Shown here one piece after another: positions 8,739 through 18,185 of a DNA stretch of 34,323 bases. The stretch covers positions 95,782 through 130,104 of the forward strand of contig JAITRM010000029.1 of NCBI GenBank assembly GCA_031288395.1. Reading direction: 5' to 3'. This DNA comes from Holosporaceae bacterium (GTDB lineage Bacteria; Pseudomonadota; Alphaproteobacteria; UBA3830). The notes under the pieces were generated by a model, which was not told the DNA's origin, did not search any database, and worked only from the letters and a program-made list of their open reading frames with translations. Within the stretch, counting starts at the first letter, position 1. Every line of letters begins with the position of its first letter. A program made the translations under genes and the position numbers.

Positions 8739-11700
8739 TCAATTGCCCACTATTTCGGTTACGTTGTTTGGACCGACGATATTTCTCAAATCCAGCACAT
8801 CGTAGGAGGTGGTGGAATAACTGCCCGGCAGAAGGATTTTCTTGCCGTCGGGAAACGTCAATTCCAGCGTAACATTGCCGTTTTTATTAAAATTGTCAAC
8901 GAGATTTTTGATGGAAACAAGCTCATCCCTGTGATTGATTTTGATCTGCAGCGTCTTGTTTGCAACGACAGAGACATTCGATTCAGAGGCTCTGGCGGCG
9001 TGCCCGTTGAATTTTTGCACCTTCTCGGCGGTCATGCGAAGGCGATCGTCATTTTTTTGGCAGTTGACGGTTACGACAACGATGTTTCCAACTTCCAGCA
9101 TATCTTTGCAGTCGGATAATGCCTCCGAAAATATGGAAATTTCCGCTTCTCCGGATGGATCAGATACCCGCAGTTGGCAAAATTTGCTCTGGGTTTTGGT
9201 AACCTTGTTGGATATGCCGTTAATTATCACCGCAACTCTGGCTTTAGAGAGCTCGCTGGCCTCGGCCAACGACTGAATGCGCTGCTCTTTTATGGCCTGC
9301 TCGTATTGCTGCATCGGATGAGAGGATAGATAAAACCCAATGGCGTCAAATTCATTCTGCAGCTTTTCTCCGTCGCTCCATTCGGGAATGTCCGCAAGCT
9401 TTGGATATGATCTATCAAATAGGGATTCCTGGTTAACGTCGATTTTCATTGATAAAATTTGATTCAACGATCCCAGCAGCTGCTGACGATTCGGATGCAA
9501 TTTGTCGAAGGCTCCGCATTTTATGAAATTTTCCAGGAAGCGTCTGTTTACGATCTTAAGCACCAGCAGTCGCTCCACAAAATCAAAAATCGATTTATAG
9601 GGGCCGTTCGTTTCACGTTCCTTCACGATTTCCTTTACTACGGATTCACCGCTGCCTCTGATGGCGGCGAGGCTATATATGACGCTATTGGAGGAATAAT
9701 CCACCACGAAGTCACAGCCGGATAAATTGACGTCTGCCGGGATAATTTTTATGCCGTTTTTTTTCGCATCCTGGTGGTAGACGCACAATTTGTCAGTGTT
9801 GGAGGAATCGAGGGTCATGACGGCCGCCAAAAACTCCAGCATGTAGTTGGCTTTTAAAAACGCCGTCTGATAGGTGAGCAAACCGTAGGGAGTCGAATGA
9901 GATTTGTTAAATCCATAGCCGGCGAATTTACTCATTTGCTCAAATAAATGTTCCGCCGTATCCAGAAAGATTCCGCGTTCTACGGCCCCGTCCACAAACC
10001 GTTTTTTTTGAGCCTGCATTTCCTCCTTGTTCTTCTTTCCCATGGCGCGGCGCAGAATATCCGCCTGGCCGAGGGAATAGCCCCCTATCTCGCGGGCGAT
10101 TTGCATGACCTGCTCCTGATAAACCATGACTCCGTAGGTTTCTTCAAGAATTGGCTTTAATTTTTCATGCAGGTAGGTAATCTGCTCGATTCCATGTTTG
10201 CAGGCAATGTATTTGGGAATATCGTCCATGGGGCCCGGTCTGTAGAGCGCGACCAGAGCGATCAAATCTTCGATGCGATCCGGCCGCAACCTTTTTAGGA
10301 CGTCGCGCATTCCTCCGCTTTCTATCTGGAACACGCCGACGCAATTCACGCTTCTCAGTAGTTTGAAGGTTTTTTCATCATTCAGAGGGATTTCTTGTGC
10401 AATTAATGCTATGCCGCGCTTGCCTATTAGGTCTAGAACTTTTTGGATGACCGTGAGAGTCTTTAATCCCAGAAAATCGAATTTTATCAGGCTCACGTCC
10501 TCGATGTATTTCATGGAAAACTGAGTTACCGGCATGATGGACTTTGGATCCTTGTACAAAGGCACGACGTCCTTAAGATTTCTGTCGGAAATTACAACTC
10601 CAGCTGCGTGAACGCCCGCGTGTCTGTATAATCCCTCGAGCCGCAGCGCAATTTTCATTAGATTTTGCACCTGTGGATCAGAATCTATTAGATTGCGCAA
10701 CTCCTGTTCGGAATCTATCGCCTCCTGGAGAGTCAATGGGTTCGTCGGATGAAACGGTATCATCTTGGAAATTTTATCCACAAAACCGTAGGACATGGCC
10801 AGAACGCGTCCGATATCCCTCACGACCGCCCTCGCCTGCAACTTTCCAAAAGTTATGATTTGAGCGACGCGCTCGTATCCGTATTTTTCTTGGACATAGG
10901 CGATGACTTCGTCGCGGCGCTCCTGGCAGAAATCGATGTCCAGATCCGGCATGGACACGCGATCCGGATTTAAAAATCTCTCAAAAAATAGACTAAAGCG
11001 AATGGGATCGACGTCCGTTATCTGCACGGCCCAGGCGACTATGGAGCCGGCGCCGGATCCTCGGCCGGGTCCGACCGGAATGGCTCGAGCTTTTGCCCAC
11101 TGGACGTAGTCGGCGACTATCAGAAGATATCCGCTGAAGCCCATTTTTTTTATCATGTCCAGTTCGTATTCCAGTCTTTCGAAGTATTGCCGGCGAATTT
11201 CCTCATAATTTTCTTTTTCCTTGAATTTCTCCAATCTTGCCTCGAGGCCGGCCGCGGCTAGGTTCCGTAGACCCTCGTCCTGACCCTCTCCGCCCTCAAG
11301 CTTAAACTGCGGCAGCTCGGGTTTTTGCTTTCGGAGCATAAAACTACAGCGCTGTGCGATGTGAATCGTATTGGCGATGGCCTCCGGAATATCGGAGAAG
11401 AGATCGGTCATTTCTTCGGTGCTTTTGAAGTAAAATTCCGGAGAAGAAGTAATCCTATCAGCATCGTACAATGTTCGCCCCTGAGCGATGCATATGAGAG
11501 CGTCGTGGGCTGCAAAATCGTCGGAAGTCATGTAGCAGACGTTGTTGGTGGCAACCAGTGGAAGGTTTAGGTCATAGGCCAAAGAAATGGCTTTTTCTTC
11601 TATTCTATTTTCCAGTTCGTTGTTGTGCCTAGATAATTCGACGTAGAGCCTGCCGTCAAAGGCTTTGGCTAAAAATTGTAGATACTCTTTCGCCTCATCG

Positions 11701-12140
11701 TAGGCGTTTTCCAGCAATAATGCCCCCAAAGACCCATATATGCCGCCGGTTGCCAATATCAGATCTCCGGAATACTGTGCCAACGAATCCAGCGAAATTT
11801 CCGGATGCGTCACGGAGGTCGAATCCAAATGAGAGGATGAAACCAACTGCATCAAATTATGGTAGCCATTGTCGCTCTTGGCATATAGCAGCACGCTGCT
11901 CGAATGGTCGCTCTTCTTCGTGTGCTGAACATTCAATTGGCAGGCGATAATCGGCTGAATGCCATGGTCGGCGCATTTGGTGGAAAATTCCATAGCTCCG
12001 AACAGATTATTCGTATCGGTTACGGCGACGGCGGGCATTTTGTTGGTTTCGCAGAGCTCCGCCAGCTTGTCTAGCTTTATGGCCCCCTCCGCCAGAGAGT
12101 ATGCGGAATGCAGGCGTAGATGAATGAATGGCTTGCTCAT
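8739..12140 (-). CDS. dnaE: DNA polymerase III alpha subunit
   Basis: The replicative polymerase catalytic subunit, 1133 residues, close to the usual DnaE1 length. It starts with the PHP domain (FIHLRLHSAYSLAEGAIK, residues 5-22). The C-family polymerase core has GPGRGSGAGS (357-366) and the catalytic aspartates in PDLDIDF (398-404). Next come the fingers and tandem helix-hairpin-helix regions (RPGPMDDIPKYI and GYGFNKSHSTPYG are clear). An OB-fold follows (ARVAVIINGISNKV about 955-970), then a small C-terminal domain ending near residue 1133. The start is fixed by the ATGA overlap with the lolD stop. The order proS-lolC-lolD-dnaE is common in alphaproteobacteria. Confidence 0.98.
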   Translation of the reverse strand: MSKPFIHLRLHSAYSLAEGAIKLDKLAELCETNKMPAVAVTDTNNLFGAMEFSTKCADHGIQPIIACQLNVQHTKKSDHSSSVLLYAKSDNGYHNLMQLVSSSHLDSTSVTHPEISLDSLAQYSGDLILATGGIYGSLGALLLENAYDEAKEYLQFLAKAFDGRLYVELSRHNNELENRIEEKAISLAYDLNLPLVATNNVCYMTSDDFAAHDALICIAQGRTLYDADRITSSPEFYFKSTEEMTDLFSDIPEAIANTIHIAQRCSFMLRKQKPELPQFKLEGGEGQDEGLRNLAAAGLEARLEKFKEKENYEEIRRQYFERLEYELDMIKKMGFSGYLLIVADYVQWAKARAIPVGPGRGSGAGSIVAWAVQITDVDPIRFSLFFERFLNPDRVSMPDLDIDFCQERRDEVIAYVQEKYGYERVAQIITFGKLQARAVVRDIGRVLAMSYGFVDKISKMIPFHPTNPLTLQEAIDSEQELRNLIDSDPQVQNLMKIALRLEGLYRHAGVHAAGVVISDRNLKDVVPLYKDPKSIMPVTQFSMKYIEDVSLIKFDFLGLKTLTVIQKVLDLIGKRGIALIAQEIPLNDEKTFKLLRSVNCVGVFQIESGGMRDVLKRLRPDRIEDLIALVALYRPGPMDDIPKYIACKHGIEQITYLHEKLKPILEETYGVMVYQEQVMQIAREIGGYSLGQADILRRAMGKKNKEEMQAQKKRFVDGAVERGIFLDTAEHLFEQMSKFAGYGFNKSHSTPYGLLTYQTAFLKANYMLEFLAAVMTLDSSNTDKLCVYHQDAKKNGIKIIPADVNLSGCDFVVDYSSNSVIYSLAAIRGSGESVVKEIVKERETNGPYKSIFDFVERLLVLKIVNRRFLENFIKCGAFDKLHPNRQQLLGSLNQILSMKIDVNQESLFDRSYPKLADIPEWSDGEKLQNEFDAIGFYLSSHPMQQYEQAIKEQRIQSLAEASELSKARVAVIINGISNKVTKTQSKFCQLRVSDPSGEAEISIFSEALSDCKDMLEVGNIVVVTVNCQKNDDRLRMTAEKVQKFNGHAARASESNVSVVANKTLQIKINHRDELVSIKNLVDNFNKNGNVTLELTFPDGKKILLPGSYSTTSYDVLDLRNIVGPNNVTEIVGN

Positions 12141-12814
12141 TTTTTAAACAACGTTCCTTCGGAGATTAGGTACCTGCGGTCCATTTTTGCCGCCAATTCA
12201 TAGTTGTGGGTTGCGACGATGGCAGCCATTCCGGTATTTTGCACTATTCGCATCAGATCTTCAAACACCAAAATGGCAGTCTCCGGATCGAGGTTGCCGG
12301 TGGCTTCGTCCGCCAGAAGCAGAGCCGGATCGTTCGCCAGAGCGCGCGCGATGGCGACGCGCTGCTTTTGCCCGCCGGAAAGCTCCGAGGGAAACGAGTT
12401 GAATTTATCCTCCAATCCAATGTCAGCTAGAAGGGACTTCGCCCTGTCCATGGCGCATTTTTTTGAAATGCCGGCGATTAATTGGGGAATGGCTACATTT
12501 TCGAGAGCAGAAAACTCCTGCAGCAGGTGGTGATATTGGTAAACGAAGCCGATTTTGGATAATCGCAGCGAAGTTTTCTCATTATCGGAGATGTTTTTTG
12601 TATTTTTGCCGGAAATGACGATCTCCCCGTCCGTTGGATCGTCCAGGAGACCGGCTATGTGCAGCAACGTCGATTTCCCCGAGCCGGAGGGTCCCAGCAG
12701 CGCCGCAAACTCGGCCTTTTCCACCGTCAAGGACACGTCGTTGAGAACAAAAATGTCGTTTTTGTGATATTGCTTGCTGATATGTCGTAGGGAAATTACG
12801 GAATTGCTAGGCAT
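12137..12814 (-). CDS. lolD: Lipoprotein-releasing system ATP-binding protein LolD
   Basis: ATPase of the LolCDE-type ABC transporter (MacB/LolD family), which extracts outer-membrane lipoproteins from the inner membrane for LolA. The 225 residues show Walker A GPSGSGKST (41-49), Q-loop FVYQYHHLLQEFSALENV, ABC signature LSGGQKQRVAIARAL, Walker B LLLADEATGNLD and the switch histidine in VATHN. The second residue after the Walker B aspartate-glutamate pair is threonine preceded by alanine instead of the more common proline. It overlaps the permease gene upstream by 8 bases and dnaE downstream by 4. Confidence 0.95.
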   Translation of the reverse strand: MPSNSVISLRHISKQYHKNDIFVLNDVSLTVEKAEFAALLGPSGSGKSTLLHIAGLLDDPTDGEIVISGKNTKNISDNEKTSLRLSKIGFVYQYHHLLQEFSALENVAIPQLIAGISKKCAMDRAKSLLADIGLEDKFNSFPSELSGGQKQRVAIARALANDPALLLADEATGNLDPETAILVFEDLMRIVQNTGMAAIVATHNYELAAKMDRRYLISEGTLFKK

Positions 12815-14045
12815 AGCGCAGTATTTCCGTTGGATTTAACTTGCTCGCTTTCTGGGCGGGATACAGCGTAGCCAGGCAGGACAGCAGCAGGGAAACAATT
12901 CCCGTCACGACAACGTCAATGGGCCTCAAAATGGAAGGCAGGTGCGTTAGAAAATAAACTTCCGGGGAAAAAACCTGCGTGTTTAGGAGCGCGTCAAGAG
13001 CGTTTTGAATTTTTTGTATATTCATCGAAAACAGCAGCCCCAGAAGGACTCCCGACAATGTTCCGACAACGCCAATGGATGCTCCGGCCATGAAGAATAT
13101 CCTCAAAATGGAATGGCGTGACATGCCGATGGTGCGCAGTATCGCAATTTCTTTTTCCTTGTCTTTCACCAGCATGATCATGCAGGAAATTATATTGAAG
13201 CTCGCCACCAGGATGATCAGCGTAAGGATCAGAAACATCACGTTGCGCTCCACTTCGATTGCCTTCATGAAGGAGCTGTTGCTCGTTTGCCAGTCGGTTA
13301 CCCGGAAATTACGGGAAAATCTTTGGAGAATCTCATCCTTAATCGCTGAAATTTGCAGTGGATCGTCCACAAAAACCGAAATTGTACTCACGGAATGAGG
13401 CATTTTAAAAAGCTTCTGGGATATCTCCAGCGGGATGAAGGATACGGAGTTATCGTATTCGTGCATTCCGGAGTTAAAAGTCGCCGCCAGCCGGAATGTT
13501 TTCTTGCGCGGAACCGCGCCGAATCCGGTTTCGTCCATTTCCGGAACGACCACAATCACTTTATCTCCGACGTTAACTCGAGTATGGCGGGCTAGCGTTT
13601 CGCCAAGAACTATGGCGTCCTCCGCATTGAAATCTTTCAAATTGCCGGCGACAATGTTGTCGGAAATCAATTTTTTTGCGCTGATATCATCGGCGGAAAT
13701 ACCCTGGATCAGCGATCCCTTTACGGTTCTGTTGTTGGATACTATGGCTTGTCGGTCAATTGTCGGGATGGCTTGGCGGATTCCGGCGATGGACAACAGG
13801 TCCTTTACGGTATCTTTGTAGTCAACGTCTTTGTTTGTGGGATGCAGGGCAAGATGCCCATTGAAGCCCACCACTCGCTCGGCAAATTCTTTGCGAAATC
13901 CGTTCATCACAGATGTGACGATGATAAGCGTGGCTACGCCCAAGGCTATGCCGGCAAGAGAAAAAGCTGCTATGGCTGATACAACCTTCTCTTTTCTTTT
14001 GGATTTTATATATCTCCAGGCGATTAACGGTTCGGTGGATAGCAT
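12807..14045 (-). CDS. lolC: Lipoprotein-releasing ABC transporter permease (LolC/LolE/LolF family)
   Basis: The permease partner of LolD, 412 residues. The N-terminus [20 protein letters not shown], then the first membrane helix and [10 protein letters not shown], is the family hallmark. A large periplasmic domain follows (about 50-260), then three C-terminal membrane helices, with [12 protein letters not shown] before them and [14 protein letters not shown] between them. Only one permease gene is present here. Either the other copy lies elsewhere or the single protein works as a homodimer (LolF type); the sequence does not decide this. The start overlaps the proS 3' end by 22 bases, and the conserved N-terminus supports that start. 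Confidence 0.93.
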   Translation of the reverse strand: MLSTEPLIAWRYIKSKRKEKVVSAIAAFSLAGIALGVATLIIVTSVMNGFRKEFAERVVGFNGHLALHPTNKDVDYKDTVKDLLSIAGIRQAIPTIDRQAIVSNNRTVKGSLIQGISADDISAKKLISDNIVAGNLKDFNAEDAIVLGETLARHTRVNVGDKVIVVVPEMDETGFGAVPRKKTFRLAATFNSGMHEYDNSVSFIPLEISQKLFKMPHSVSTISVFVDDPLQISAIKDEILQRFSRNFRVTDWQTSNSSFMKAIEVERNVMFLILTLIILVASFNIISCMIMLVKDKEKEIAILRTIGMSRHSILRIFFMAGASIGVVGTLSGVLLGLLFSMNIQKIQNALDALLNTQVFSPEVYFLTHLPSILRPIDVVVTGIVSLLLSCLATLYPAQKASKLNPTEILRYA

Positions 14046-15310
14046 CTGTGTATGAATCTATTTATGATCTCCGTGACGGTCATGTTGATGGTTTCCCCCG
14101 TTTTTCTATTTTTGAGCTCCACAATATCGTTTTCTGCATTCTTGGGCCCCACGATTATCTGCCACGGAATCCCGATGAGATCGGCATCCGCCAGCTTCTC
14201 TCCCACCGTTATGTCCCTATCGTCGTACAGAACTTCTTGCTTTGGCAAAATGGCGTCGTAAATTTTTTCGGCTATCCGGCTGCATTTGTCATTTTTGACG
14301 TACAAGTTTAGAACGGTAACGTCGAAGGGCGCCACCGATTCCGGCCAAATGATCCCGCGCTCGTCGTGGGACGCTTCGATTATGGCTCCCACCAGCCTGG
14401 AAACGCCTATGCCGTAGGATCCCATTTCGGGAAAAACCTTGTCTCCCTTGTCGTCTAGAACGAAGGCATTCATGGCCTTCGAGTATTTCGTGCCGAAATA
14501 GAAAATGTGTCCAACTTCTATCCCTTTGGAAACCATCAGCTCCGCTTCCGGAATGGGACAGGTCTTGGGATCATGCTTCTCGTCCGCCGCCGCATAGATC
14601 GTCGACAACTCCTCGTCGCCGGCCGTAGACAGTTTTTTATCGTGGTAGAGAGTGCTTTCGCCCGTTTCCGCCAAAATCTGGAACTCATGGCTCATGTTTC
14701 CGCCTATGGCTCCGGAATCAGCCTGAACGGGAACAGGAGTCAGGCCCAATTTTCTGAATGTTTTGACATAGGACCGGAAAATATTCTGATATGTCCGGCG
14801 AGCGCCCTCGAAATTCAAATCGAAGGAATATCCGTCCTTCATGAGAAATTCCCGTCCGCGCATCACGCCAAAGCGAGGGCGTATTTCATCTCTGAATTTC
14901 CAATGAATTTGATAGAGCATGGTGGGAAGGCCCCTATAGCTGTGCACATATTTCCTAAAAACGTCCGTGGCCTGCTCCTCGTTCGTGGGACTATAGAGAA
15001 ATTCCCCGTCCTTGCGGTCTTTTAGCCGCAGCATTTCCTTTCCGTAGGAATCGTAGCGCCCGCTTTCCATCCACAAATCCGCCGGCTGAACGGTCGTGAA
15101 ATATACCTTTTGCGCGCCGATTTTATCCTGCTCCTCGCAGATGATTCGCGAGATTTTCTCCAAAACGCGCGTTGCCAACGGAAGCCAGCAATATATGCCG
15201 GAAGCGGTCTGAGAAATCATTCCGGCCCGCAGCATCAATCTATGAGAGGCTATCTGGGCGTCTGCTGGAGTATCCTTTGACGTGGGAGCAAAAAAGCTGG
15301 AGAATAACAT
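14024..15310 (-). CDS. proS: Prolyl-tRNA synthetase, short alphaproteobacterial type
   Basis: A class II aminoacyl-tRNA synthetase charging tRNA-Pro. At 428 residues it is the short form: motif 2 ([21 protein letters not shown]) is followed directly by the rest of the catalytic core, without the large editing (INS) domain of E. coli ProRS. Motif 1 lies around 45-70. [12 protein letters not shown] is the substrate loop. Motif 3 is [18 protein letters not shown]-terminal anticodon-binding domain follows ([10 protein letters not shown] onwards). Because the editing domain is missing, clearance of Ala-tRNA-Pro must depend on a separate factor or be dispensable (family knowledge). The start has GGTGG 4 bases upstream. 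It is the first gene of the minus-strand run reaching to 5728. Confidence 0.97.
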   Translation of the reverse strand: MLFSSFFAPTSKDTPADAQIASHRLMLRAGMISQTASGIYCWLPLATRVLEKISRIICEEQDKIGAQKVYFTTVQPADLWMESGRYDSYGKEMLRLKDRKDGEFLYSPTNEEQATDVFRKYVHSYRGLPTMLYQIHWKFRDEIRPRFGVMRGREFLMKDGYSFDLNFEGARRTYQNIFRSYVKTFRKLGLTPVPVQADSGAIGGNMSHEFQILAETGESTLYHDKKLSTAGDEELSTIYAAADEKHDPKTCPIPEAELMVSKGIEVGHIFYFGTKYSKAMNAFVLDDKGDKVFPEMGSYGIGVSRLVGAIIEASHDERGIIWPESVAPFDVTVLNLYVKNDKCSRIAEKIYDAILPKQEVLYDDRDITVGEKLADADLIGIPWQIIVGPKNAENDIVELKNRKTGETINMTVTEIINRFIHRCYPPNR

Positions 15311-15335
15311 AAAACCACCAAAGCGAAGGTACGGT

Positions 15336-15344
15336 ATTGTAGCA
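15336..15344 (-). promoter_or_regulatory. Candidate extended -10 promoter of proS
   Basis: The minus strand reads TGCTACAAT, an extended -10 (TGn plus a five-of-six match to TATAAT), about 26 bases before the proS ATG. No convincing -35 is seen at 17 bases. A 7-bp inverted repeat (AGATAAA/TTTATCT) lies just upstream in the same 73-base gap, without a T tract. Confidence 0.35.
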
Positions 15345-15383
15345 AATCAACCGTAGATAAAATAGCTTTATCTTCGGCGGGTT

Positions 15384-15596
15384 TTATTCCTGCCTGTCTT
15401 GTTTTTTCATATATTTCAGTATGTTTACGTAGCCGGCGGCGCAGCCAAAAAGAAAAAATATGATTAAAAACAACGGAGGCGCGCAGAAACGCTTGTCCAG
15501 CCATATGCCGATTAGAACGCCGATTATCACCGCAGAGGCGAACTCCAATCCGACGGACGCGCAAAACGCGACTTTTCTAGGTTTTTTCCCGCTCAT
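15384..15596 (-). CDS. AtpI/AtpZ-like small membrane protein
   Basis: A 70-residue protein with two hydrophobic helices (GLEFASAVIIGVLIGIWLD and LFLIIFFLFGCAAGYVNI) joined by a short loop, a basic N-terminus and a charged C-terminus. This is the AtpI/AtpZ (putative F0F1-ATPase accessory) pattern; the E-x-A-x-x-I-x-x-G-x-x-x-D core is clear. Family members assist c-ring assembly or Mg/Ca transport linked to ATP synthase. Usually the gene precedes atpB; here it follows the DivL-like gene after one base and precedes proS. No F0 genes are in the window. No clear ribosome site is seen, so translation may be coupled to the upstream gene. Confidence 0.78.
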   Translation of the reverse strand: MSGKKPRKVAFCASVGLEFASAVIIGVLIGIWLDKRFCAPPLFLIIFFLFGCAAGYVNILKYMKKQDRQE

Positions 15597-15597
15597 T

Positions 15598-18066
15598 CTA
15601 GGAGTTTACAACTTTTGGGAGCTCAGGAGAATCTTCCGGCGTTTCGATCGGTTTGGCGTCGATGACCTCGGCTTTTTTAATCGGAAGAGAGCAGATAACG
15701 CTGGTTCCTTCCACCTCGGAACTGATGCTGAGCGTTCCGCCATGCAATTCTATCAGCGTTCTAACCAGCGGCATACTGATGCTGTTGGAATCGGCCCCCA
15801 GGAAACTAATTCTATTTGCGGTTCTTTTGAAAACCTTTTTCTTTTCGATTTTGGAGCGTCCAATGCTCTGGTCTTTGATTATTATTTTCATATGGGAATC
15901 ATCGGAGGTCACTATCGCTTCTATTTTTCCGTTGGGAGGAGTAAATTGTATGGCGTTGATCAGTATATTGAACAATGCTTGCTTGATGCGGGTTTTATCT
16001 CCGCTAAACAGTGGTCCGTCGGCGCTGTAGTTTCGAACGACGTCTATATTCTTGCCTTTTGCTCGTTTTTCAAGGCTGAGAATTGCTTCATCCAGAGCGT
16101 CTTCAAGGGGAAAGACCGAAAGCTCCAGGTTTGTCGAATCAATATCTATGGAAACCATCTCCAGCAGATTGTTTATGAGCTGGTGCAATTGATTGGACGC
16201 GTCCAGAATGCAGCGACAGTACTCTGTTTGCTTCTCGTTGAGCGCTCCGAAATACTGATGCATCAGCAATTCCGCGAACCCGATCAGCACGTTGAGCGGC
16301 TCTTTTAGCTCCGTTGAAATTCCAGACACAAACTCAAATCTCAGCTTTTGCGCCGCTTTCAGCGCTTGATTCTTTTCCATGATGGCGTTCTCAACGACAC
16401 AGGTGTCCGTAATATCGATGAAACTGTGCATGTGCGCCCCATCCGGCAGCGGAATGTAGGAAAATAAAATCACGGAATTGTCATTTTTCAATAATTTTCC
16501 CGTTTTCGCGATGCGGTCCGTAAGATTACTGATGGCGTCTTCCAGAAATACATGCCAATCTGTGCCGTAGTTTAGGGAATCCTTCAGAGCTTCCAGCATT
16601 TCCGACAGATGGGTGCTCCTCCATTCCACCAGGGGCCTGTTCTTGTCCAATTTCCATATTTTCAGCATGGCGTTGTTGACAATTTTGAGGCGATTGTCGC
16701 TGCCATAGACGGTTATTCCCTCGTAAAGATTGTCCAGCGTTTCCTTTTGAACAGCCAGTAGAGTGTTGTTTTTGCGCTGCAGCGTCAACGAATCCGTTAC
16801 ATCCTCGTACATGAAGGACAAACCGCCCATGGGATAGGGCGCAATGATGAGGCGCAGCGTTTTTCCGTTGGGCAGGTGCATCATTTCCTGAACCGAAGAC
16901 GTTATGGAGGTAAAGAGCGCCAGCTGCGATTTTTTGAAGGCTTGGAAGTCCGCGTGCTCCGGCAGCTGACGATTATTGCGGCTCTCGTCCAGGATTTCCG
17001 CGTAGGTAGGCTTGGCGTGCAGCCAGCCAGCTTCCAGCTTCATGAGACGTTGATAGGCGCTGTTGAAAAATATCAACCTGGCGTTCTCGTTAAATATCGC
17101 AATGGCGGTGGAAAGAGATTCTAGAACTTCACAGTTGGCGGTCATGACTCTGTCTAAATTGGCGGCAAGATTTTCCTCGGCGGTAACGTCAACGGCGAAG
17201 CCGATCAAATTTTCATTGGAAGCAACGCATTCGTGTATGGATAATTTCTTGCGGATACCATTGATTATCACAAACTGAGCGATGGATTGACTCCGATTGC
17301 ACTTTTTGGCGTTCTCCGCCAATGAATGACCCTGCCCGAAAAGATTTCCCGGAACCAACGGGATGTTATCCAGCAGAATTTTTTCCACGTTGGTGTCGAG
17401 AGCGTCGGCGTATATTTTGTTGCAATACATAATCCCCAGCTTTTTGTTCCTTCTCCAAACGAATATGGGCAAAGCATCAAGAATTTCGCTCAGCCAATTT
17501 ATTTTTGCCATGGCGTCGGAAAGTTTTTGCTCCAGAGACGCGACCTGACAGGACGAGCTCGTGATGTTGGAGCACCACAGCAACACCGTTTCTATGCCGT
17601 TTATCATCAGCCGCGAGCCGCTGACTTCTATTTTGTTGTCGTTGGCCAGCGTTTTCACGGTTATTTTAAAAGAGGCGCCAACTTTTTTTAATCTGTTAAA
17701 GTGAAAGGACAAGTCTTCGGCGTCTTTGGCGTCAATGGCCGCCAAAATATCCGAAATGAAAATGTTGGAAGAATGATTTATTCCCAGAAACGTCCTAAAT
17801 TTTTTTGAGGAACCGATGTACTCGTCATGTTTATTCCAGGCTATCCATCCGTTCGAGGCCGAAGATAATGCCGCCTGGTAATGACAAAGGATATCGCGGT
17901 ACTTTATTAGTTCGTACCTGGCGTCATAAATGCTGTGCAGCAGGGCGATACTCGCCAGCAATAGAGTGGCTGTCGTCAGTAGAGTCGAGTTCGAGAATAC
18001 CAAACAAATAATCCCGAACATGACTAAAAACAGGCCGATTAAGTCCGTTTTAGACCAAGTTTTCAT
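15598..18066 (-). CDS. DivL-like multi-PAS sensor kinase relative, probable pseudokinase
   Basis: An 822-residue membrane-anchored protein with two N-terminal hydrophobic helices (about 9-25 and 28-45). About four PAS-like domains follow (roughly 60-165, 190-300, 305-425, 435-560), then a HisKA-like dimerisation helix pair (570-645) and an HATPase_c-like domain (650-795). The H-box reads SGISTELKEPLNVLIGFAEL, so T585 stands where histidine is expected (tyrosine in DivL). The N-box is kept (N700, N704 in FNILINAIQFTP). The G1 box is eroded (DQSIG at 732-736) and the G2 box has lost its glycines (NSISMP, 761-766). Architecture and loss of the histidine resemble DivL, which regulates CckA rather than signalling by autophosphorylation. 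Orthology is an inference. A proline- and glutamate-rich tail ends the protein. Confidence 0.85.
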   Translation of the reverse strand: MKTWSKTDLIGLFLVMFGIICLVFSNSTLLTTATLLLASIALLHSIYDARYELIKYRDILCHYQAALSSASNGWIAWNKHDEYIGSSKKFRTFLGINHSSNIFISDILAAIDAKDAEDLSFHFNRLKKVGASFKITVKTLANDNKIEVSGSRLMINGIETVLLWCSNITSSSCQVASLEQKLSDAMAKINWLSEILDALPIFVWRRNKKLGIMYCNKIYADALDTNVEKILLDNIPLVPGNLFGQGHSLAENAKKCNRSQSIAQFVIINGIRKKLSIHECVASNENLIGFAVDVTAEENLAANLDRVMTANCEVLESLSTAIAIFNENARLIFFNSAYQRLMKLEAGWLHAKPTYAEILDESRNNRQLPEHADFQAFKKSQLALFTSITSSVQEMMHLPNGKTLRLIIAPYPMGGLSFMYEDVTDSLTLQRKNNTLLAVQKETLDNLYEGITVYGSDNRLKIVNNAMLKIWKLDKNRPLVEWRSTHLSEMLEALKDSLNYGTDWHVFLEDAISNLTDRIAKTGKLLKNDNSVILFSYIPLPDGAHMHSFIDITDTCVVENAIMEKNQALKAAQKLRFEFVSGISTELKEPLNVLIGFAELLMHQYFGALNEKQTEYCRCILDASNQLHQLINNLLEMVSIDIDSTNLELSVFPLEDALDEAILSLEKRAKGKNIDVVRNYSADGPLFSGDKTRIKQALFNILINAIQFTPPNGKIEAIVTSDDSHMKIIIKDQSIGRSKIEKKKVFKRTANRISFLGADSNSISMPLVRTLIELHGGTLSISSEVEGTSVICSLPIKKAEVIDAKPIETPEDSPELPKVVNS

Positions 18067-18108
18067 AAAAAACCATCACTCACAGCGCAAACGTCGCTAT
18101 TCGTAAAC

Positions 18109-18137
18109 ATTATCGACAAAATATGCTAGCAAAACAA
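18109..18137 (-). promoter_or_regulatory. Candidate promoter of the DivL-like gene
   Basis: In the 119-base gap between engB and this gene the minus strand has TTGTTT (18132-18137), a 17-base spacer and GATAAT (18109-18114, five of six). It lies about 43 bases before the start codon. The rest of the gap is AT-rich. A short CTTTT-AAT-AAAAG hairpin sits nearer engB and may be a weak terminator. Confidence 0.4.
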
Positions 18138-18185
18138 GCAAAAATTAAAATAACTTTTATTAAAAGCCTGAGAATGCTGGGGGAA

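Noticed and set aside
15460-16308. 282-codon plus-strand frame opposite the AtpZ and DivL-like genes
   Set aside because: It covers two real minus-strand genes, and its translation shows no domain pattern.
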